Positions 7,314-10,283 of a DNA stretch of 10,283 nt are shown one piece after another; position 1 is the first letter of the stretch, and each line of letters begins with the position of its first letter. Source of the DNA: UBA7328 sp002471345 (GTDB taxonomy: Bacteria; Bacteroidota; Bacteroidia; Chitinophagales; Saprospiraceae); assembly GCA_964011275.1 (NCBI GenBank), contig CAXGOB010000122.1, positions 1-10,283 of the forward strand, written 5' to 3'. A program made the translations under genes and the position numbers. The notes beneath the pieces were generated by a model. That model was not told where the DNA came from, made no database searches, and was given only the letters and a program-made list of their open reading frames with translations.

Positions 7314-7363
7314 TTCTCAAAAACGATATATTCTTTCAAAGAAAACTTGGATTTTTTTGAGAA
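7314..7363. promoter_or_regulatory. Nested inverted repeats in the aspartic-protease upstream region
   Basis: The outer arms are TTCTCAAAAA (7314-7323) and TTTTTGAGAA (7354-7363), a perfect 10-bp match around 30 nt. Inside lies TTCTTTCAAAGAA (7331-7343), a perfect palindrome around one central C. On the minus strand the inner element reads TTCTTTGAAAGAA, preceded by TTTCTTTG, one base from the Bacteroidota -7 pattern TAnnTTTG; no matching -33 TTTG box was found. If transcription starts upstream, the whole block would form a leader hairpin ending 16 nt before the ATG. The arms are AT-rich, so chance remains possible. Confidence 0.3.
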
Positions 7364-7430
7364 GTGACATGTAGTGGTAAATCTATTTGAAAAAGAATGC
7401 TTTTGCTCCTGAGGTTTTTATAGAATTCAA

Positions 7431-9098
7431 CTAAAATAGTCCAGTTATTTCACCTTCTTCAGTGACATCTATTCCCTCTGATGCAGGGTGGGCAGGTAAA
7501 CCAGGCATACGCATGATATTACCAGAGATAGGAATGATAAATCCAGCTCCAGCAGCAATTTCTATTTCTCTAATTGTAATTGTAAAATGTTTAGGGCTTC
7601 CTAATAATTTGGGATTATCAGAGAGAGATTTTTGTGTTTTCGCCATGCATATGGGTAAGTGATTCAAACCCAATTTGATGATTTTTTTCAATTGATATTT
7701 TGCCTTCATAGTATATTCTACTTTTTTGGCACCATAGATTTCTGTTGAAATGGTCTCTATTTTATCTGTGATATCGGATTCCCATGAGTAAAGAGCTTTA
7801 AAATTGGATTGATTCGACTCTATTGCATTAATTACTTCATTAGCTAGTTCTTTAGCTCCTTCTCCACCCTTCGCCCAAACTTCAGCCAATGCTACTCTGA
7901 TTCCTTTAGAGGCTGCGAAATTCTTGATGACAGCTATTTCATCTTCAGTATCAGAATCAAATTTGTTTATGGCAATGACCGGGACCAGATTGAACTTTGA
8001 TATGTTCTCAAGGTGTTTTTCTAAATTAGGAAGACCTTTTGTGAGTGCATCAGTGTTTGGCACTGTCAGTGCATTTAGGTCAGCTCCTCCGTGATATTTC
8101 AAAGCACGTATTGTAGAAGTTAACACTACAACTTTTGGTTTCAGTCCTGCACTTTGACACTTTATATTTAGAAATTTCTCTGCACCTAAATCGCACCCAA
8201 AACCTGCTTCAGTAACCGTGTAATCTGAATGTGTCATACCCATCAAGGTGGCCAATATTGTATTTGTACCCTGAGCAATATTAGCAAATGGACCTCCATG
8301 GATTATGGCAGGGTTGCCTTCTATTGTCTGAACCAAGTTAGGTTTTATTGCATCTTTTAGAAGTGCAGTCATAGCTCCTTGAGCCTTTAAGTCTCTTGCA
8401 TAAATAGGCTCTTTATCAAATGTGTATCCTATAAATATACCTCCTAACCGGTTTTTTAAATCAGACAACCCTTTTGCAAGACAAAGGATAGCCATGATCT
8501 CAGAAGCAGCTGTAATATCAAATCCAGATTCTCTTGGGACACCAGAACTCGTTCCGCCCAAGCCAACCACCACATGCCTTAGAGCTCTGTCATTTAAGTC
8601 AACAACTCTCTTCCAACTTATAGTTCTAGGATCCAATGATAATGTATTGGTCTTACTCTGAATGTTATTATCAATAATTGCTGCTAATAGGTTATGTGCT
8701 TTTTCTATGGCCGCAAAATCTCCAGTAAAATGGAGATTAATATCTTCCATTGGCAAAACTTGGGAGAATCCACCTCCTGTGGCTCCACCTTTTATGCCAA
8801 ATACAGGACCTAGTGAGGGCTCTCTTAGGACTACCGTAGACTTTTTACCAAGCCGGTTTAGTCCTTCTGATAATCCAATAGAAATAGTTGTTTTACCTTC
8901 ACCAGCAGGAGTTGGAGAAATTGCAGAGACAAGGATCAAGTTGCTATTGTCGGACTTTTTTCTATCTATGATATGCAGGGGTAATTTGGCCTTATACTTT
9001 CCATACATTTCTATATGATCTGAATCAACCCCAAAACGCTCTGCAATTTTAGAAATGTGATTTAGAGTGACTTTTTTAGCTATTTGTAAATCATTCAT
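7431..9098 (-). CDS. fhs: Formate--tetrahydrofolate ligase
   Basis: Cytoplasmic one-carbon enzyme that makes 10-formyl-tetrahydrofolate from formate, tetrahydrofolate and ATP, feeding purine and formyl-Met-tRNA synthesis and the serine/glycine one-carbon pool. The start at ATG 9098 gives MNDLQIAKKVTLNHI. The nucleotide-binding loop PTPAGEGKTT is at about 62-71. It is followed by the family signatures REPSLGPVFGIKGGATGGG and NLHFTGD, and the C-terminal end has GAGFIIPISGNIMRMPGLP. At 555 residues it is full length with no frameshift or lost motif. There is no signal peptide, in contrast to its neighbours. It begins 3 nt after the stop codon of the metallophosphoesterase gene (TAA, CAG, ATG), so the two are almost certainly co-transcribed and may be translationally coupled. 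No clear Shine-Dalgarno sequence precedes the ATG. No clear terminator follows within the 132-nt gap to the next gene. Confidence 0.97.
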   Translation of the reverse strand: MNDLQIAKKVTLNHISKIAERFGVDSDHIEMYGKYKAKLPLHIIDRKKSDNSNLILVSAISPTPAGEGKTTISIGLSEGLNRLGKKSTVVLREPSLGPVFGIKGGATGGGFSQVLPMEDINLHFTGDFAAIEKAHNLLAAIIDNNIQSKTNTLSLDPRTISWKRVVDLNDRALRHVVVGLGGTSSGVPRESGFDITAASEIMAILCLAKGLSDLKNRLGGIFIGYTFDKEPIYARDLKAQGAMTALLKDAIKPNLVQTIEGNPAIIHGGPFANIAQGTNTILATLMGMTHSDYTVTEAGFGCDLGAEKFLNIKCQSAGLKPKVVVLTSTIRALKYHGGADLNALTVPNTDALTKGLPNLEKHLENISKFNLVPVIAINKFDSDTEDEIAVIKNFAASKGIRVALAEVWAKGGEGAKELANEVINAIESNQSNFKALYSWESDITDKIETISTEIYGAKKVEYTMKAKYQLKKIIKLGLNHLPICMAKTQKSLSDNPKLLGSPKHFTITIREIEIAAGAGFIIPISGNIMRMPGLPAHPASEGIDVTEEGEITGLF

Positions 9099-9101
9099 CT
9101 G

Positions 9102-10106
9102 TTAGTTTTCAAACATTATCAAACTGTCCATTGTAATAGGAACCTTTCCCGTTTCGTCTAGGATTCCGTCCATTTTAAGATGAGTAAGTACGGGTTCGTC
9201 TGCCATACGAACCAAAGTAATATGATCAAATGATATTGGATCATTAGCATGTTGAGACCCACCTGTGGTCCCTAAGATAGTATAATCTCTTCCATACCTT
9301 TTGCGATGGGAAAAAGAGTGAAAGTGTCCATTGATCACAGTATAGGGTCTATCCTTCAGTAAAGTTTCTAATTTCCCCAATCCCTTTTCATCTTCCCTCA
9401 TCCAGAGAGGCTTGTGCATCAATACAAATGTCCATTTCATTTCAGGATATTTTTCAAGTACATTTTTATAATAGATGTATTGCGCTTCACTCATTCCTCC
9501 AATTCTTCTTTCTGACATGTGGAAGTAATCAGAATCTTGATATTCTCCCTCAATTTCTCCAGCTATAATTTTCAATGCCTTTGCTCTTGCCGTGTATATT
9601 TCTATCATTCTTTCTTCCTCATAATCTTCCGAATCCATCATTAGAAATAGAACATCTTCGTAAACAAAGTGATAATATCTAGGCCCAAAGCGATCATTCC
9701 AAAATTGACGCATTATAGGATTAGTAAGGTCATGATTACCACCAAGATGGAAAAAAGGCATATTTAACTTAGAAGTCCGAAGGTCAAACCAGTCCCATTC
9801 TTTTTGAAGTTGAGCTTTATCTTCTGTACCACCATCAATGAGATCCCCAACACTTAATACGAATGTCGGATCCAATCTATTCAATTGTGAGACGGCAGTG
9901 CTATAAATATTTGATCTCTCACCTCCATTCAAGTCACTTATAATTGCAAATGTGAAATCATCTTCCTCAAGTTCAAAGACATCACTTGTCCATGGAGTGG
10001 GTCCTATGCTAATGTCATGTAAAAAAGATGGCTTTTGATCTGTATTTTTCGATTTGCAATTGATTATTAGAAATATGAAGAGAAAGGATAATTTTGACAA
10101 TTTCAT
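9102..10106 (-). CDS. Calcineurin-like metallophosphoesterase lipoprotein
   Basis: Predicted phosphoester hydrolase of the calcineurin-like fold with a two-metal centre. ATG at 10106 gives MKLSKLSFLFIFLIINC, a lipoprotein signal with Cys17 (Asn before the Cys is uncommon but acceptable). Metal motifs appear in the standard order: SDLNGG (Asp58), VGDLIDGG (Asp88, Asp91), GGNHD (Asn124, His125), LMHKPLW (His231) and NGHFHSF (His261, His263). The first motif is DLN rather than the usual DxH. From memory, related proteins that share the later text (PFF..GNHD.TN, YYHFVY.DVLFL.DSED, WTFV.MHKPLW) often have D-x-T there, so this seems a subfamily trait and not decay. The 334 residues are intact. Its substrate (phosphomonoester, cyclic nucleotide, nucleotide or phospholipid headgroup) is not known. 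It is followed after 3 nt by fhs, forming an operon. The 177 nt upstream contain palindromic elements at 10123-10133 and 10207-10251. Confidence 0.9.
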   Translation of the reverse strand: MKLSKLSFLFIFLIINCKSKNTDQKPSFLHDISIGPTPWTSDVFELEEDDFTFAIISDLNGGERSNIYSTAVSQLNRLDPTFVLSVGDLIDGGTEDKAQLQKEWDWFDLRTSKLNMPFFHLGGNHDLTNPIMRQFWNDRFGPRYYHFVYEDVLFLMMDSEDYEEERMIEIYTARAKALKIIAGEIEGEYQDSDYFHMSERRIGGMSEAQYIYYKNVLEKYPEMKWTFVLMHKPLWMREDEKGLGKLETLLKDRPYTVINGHFHSFSHRKRYGRDYTILGTTGGSQHANDPISFDHITLVRMADEPVLTHLKMDGILDETGKVPITMDSLIMFEN

Positions 10107-10122
10107 TTAGTATAGCTCAATT

Positions 10123-10133
10123 CTTTTCAAAAG
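10123..10133. promoter_or_regulatory. Short palindrome before the metallophosphoesterase-fhs operon
   Basis: CTTTTCAAAAG is a perfect palindrome around one central base, 16 bp upstream of the ATG at 10106. It is similar to TTCTTTCAAAGAA (7331-7343), which lies before the aspartic-protease gene; both are preceded on the plus strand by ATT. On the minus strand it sits in TATCTTTTG, close to the Bacteroidota -7 pattern TAnnTTTG but with one extra base. It may be part of a promoter, an operator, or simply AT-rich sequence. Confidence 0.2.
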
Positions 10134-10206
10134 ATAATTCAATTTATCTATTCATTGAGTCTGAAATAGAAAATTTGCCTTTAAAGTCTAAATAAATATT
10201 AGAGTG

Positions 10207-10251
10207 ATTCTTAAGTAGTAAAGGCTAGTATGAAGCCTTGCTATTCTTAAG
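10207..10251. repeat. Compound direct/inverted repeat near the right edge
   Basis: ATTCTTAAG occurs twice as a direct repeat (10207-10215 and 10243-10251). Because CTTAAG is itself a palindrome, the copies also serve as outer arms of an inverted repeat. The inner arms AAGGCT (10221-10226) and AGCCTT (10234-10239) surround the 7-nt loop AGTATGA. Between inner and outer arms TAG/CTA also pairs, allowing for one bulge and a two-base offset. The dyad lies 101 bp upstream of the metallophosphoesterase start. It could be a leader hairpin, an operator, or the terminator of a gene beyond the window. No clear T tract follows on either strand. Confidence 0.4.
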
Positions 10252-10283
10252 ACAGTTAGTAATTTAAATAATATTGTATTAAT

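Noticed and set aside
7165..7374. 69-codon plus-strand open frame over the aspartic-protease 5' end
   Set aside because: It overlaps the signal peptide region of a real gene and the palindromic leader, and nothing supports its translation.
7299..7430. Standard intrinsic terminator after fhs
   Set aside because: No GC-rich stem followed by a T tract was found on the minus strand in this gap; the dyads present are nearer the next gene and AT-rich.
8662..9018. 118-codon open frame on the plus strand inside fhs
   Set aside because: It is fully antisense to a clearly conserved gene, shows no recognisable motif and has no upstream signal. It is best explained as a frame shadow.
10107..10283. Exact Bacteroidota promoter (TTTG ... 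TAnnTTTG) before the metallophosphoesterase gene
   Set aside because: Only near matches with wrong spacing or bases were seen, so no promoter was called.
1..10283. CRISPR array, transposon, prophage, toxin-antitoxin, defence or RNA gene
   Set aside because: No repeated spacers, transposase or phage motifs, paired small genes, or tRNA/rRNA-like sequence could be found on either strand.

Overview
The window looks like chromosomal DNA from a member of the Bacteroidota, most likely a free-living, Cytophagales-like bacterium. The DNA is AT-rich by eye and has no clear Shine-Dalgarno sequences before the starts. Most gene products are exported lipoproteins with short N-terminal signals ending in a lipobox cysteine (IIGC, IFSC, IISC, IINC). 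The genus cannot be read from the sequence.

Layout. Bases 1-1237 (+) hold the C-terminal part of an S9-family (prolyl oligopeptidase-like) serine peptidase whose 5' end lies outside the window. A short convergent gap (1238-1329) carries inverted repeats that may end transcription from both sides. Everything else is on the minus strand. Read in the direction of transcription, from high to low coordinates, the order is: a calcineurin-like metallophosphoesterase lipoprotein (10106-9102); formate--tetrahydrofolate ligase fhs, which starts 3 nt after the previous stop (9098-7431); a two-lobed aspartic-protease-like lipoprotein (7298-6336); an SdsA1/BDS1-type alkyl sulfatase lipoprotein (6167-4197); a small exported VOC/glyoxalase-fold protein (4129-3653); and an Ntn-hydrolase of the penicillin/acyl-homoserine-lactone acylase family, also a lipoprotein (3513-1330).

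How the genes may work together. The metallophosphoesterase and fhs are very probably one operon. The other four genes have 67-168 nt gaps and may be separate units or a loose same-strand array. Five of the six complete proteins are predicted to leave the cytoplasm, and most are hydrolases (phosphoester, peptide, alkyl sulfate, amide), as is the S9 peptidase. The set fits envelope or periplasmic breakdown of external compounds such as surfactants, peptides and acylated amides. No shared pathway can be shown from sequence alone.

I found no mobile element, CRISPR array, tRNA or rRNA, and no new defence or biosynthetic system. The most notable sequence-level signals are a perfect 14-bp palindrome that includes the start codon of the aspartic-protease gene, with further dyads just upstream of it; a compound repeat near the right edge (10207-10251); and changed metal-ligand positions in the metallophosphoesterase and the VOC protein.
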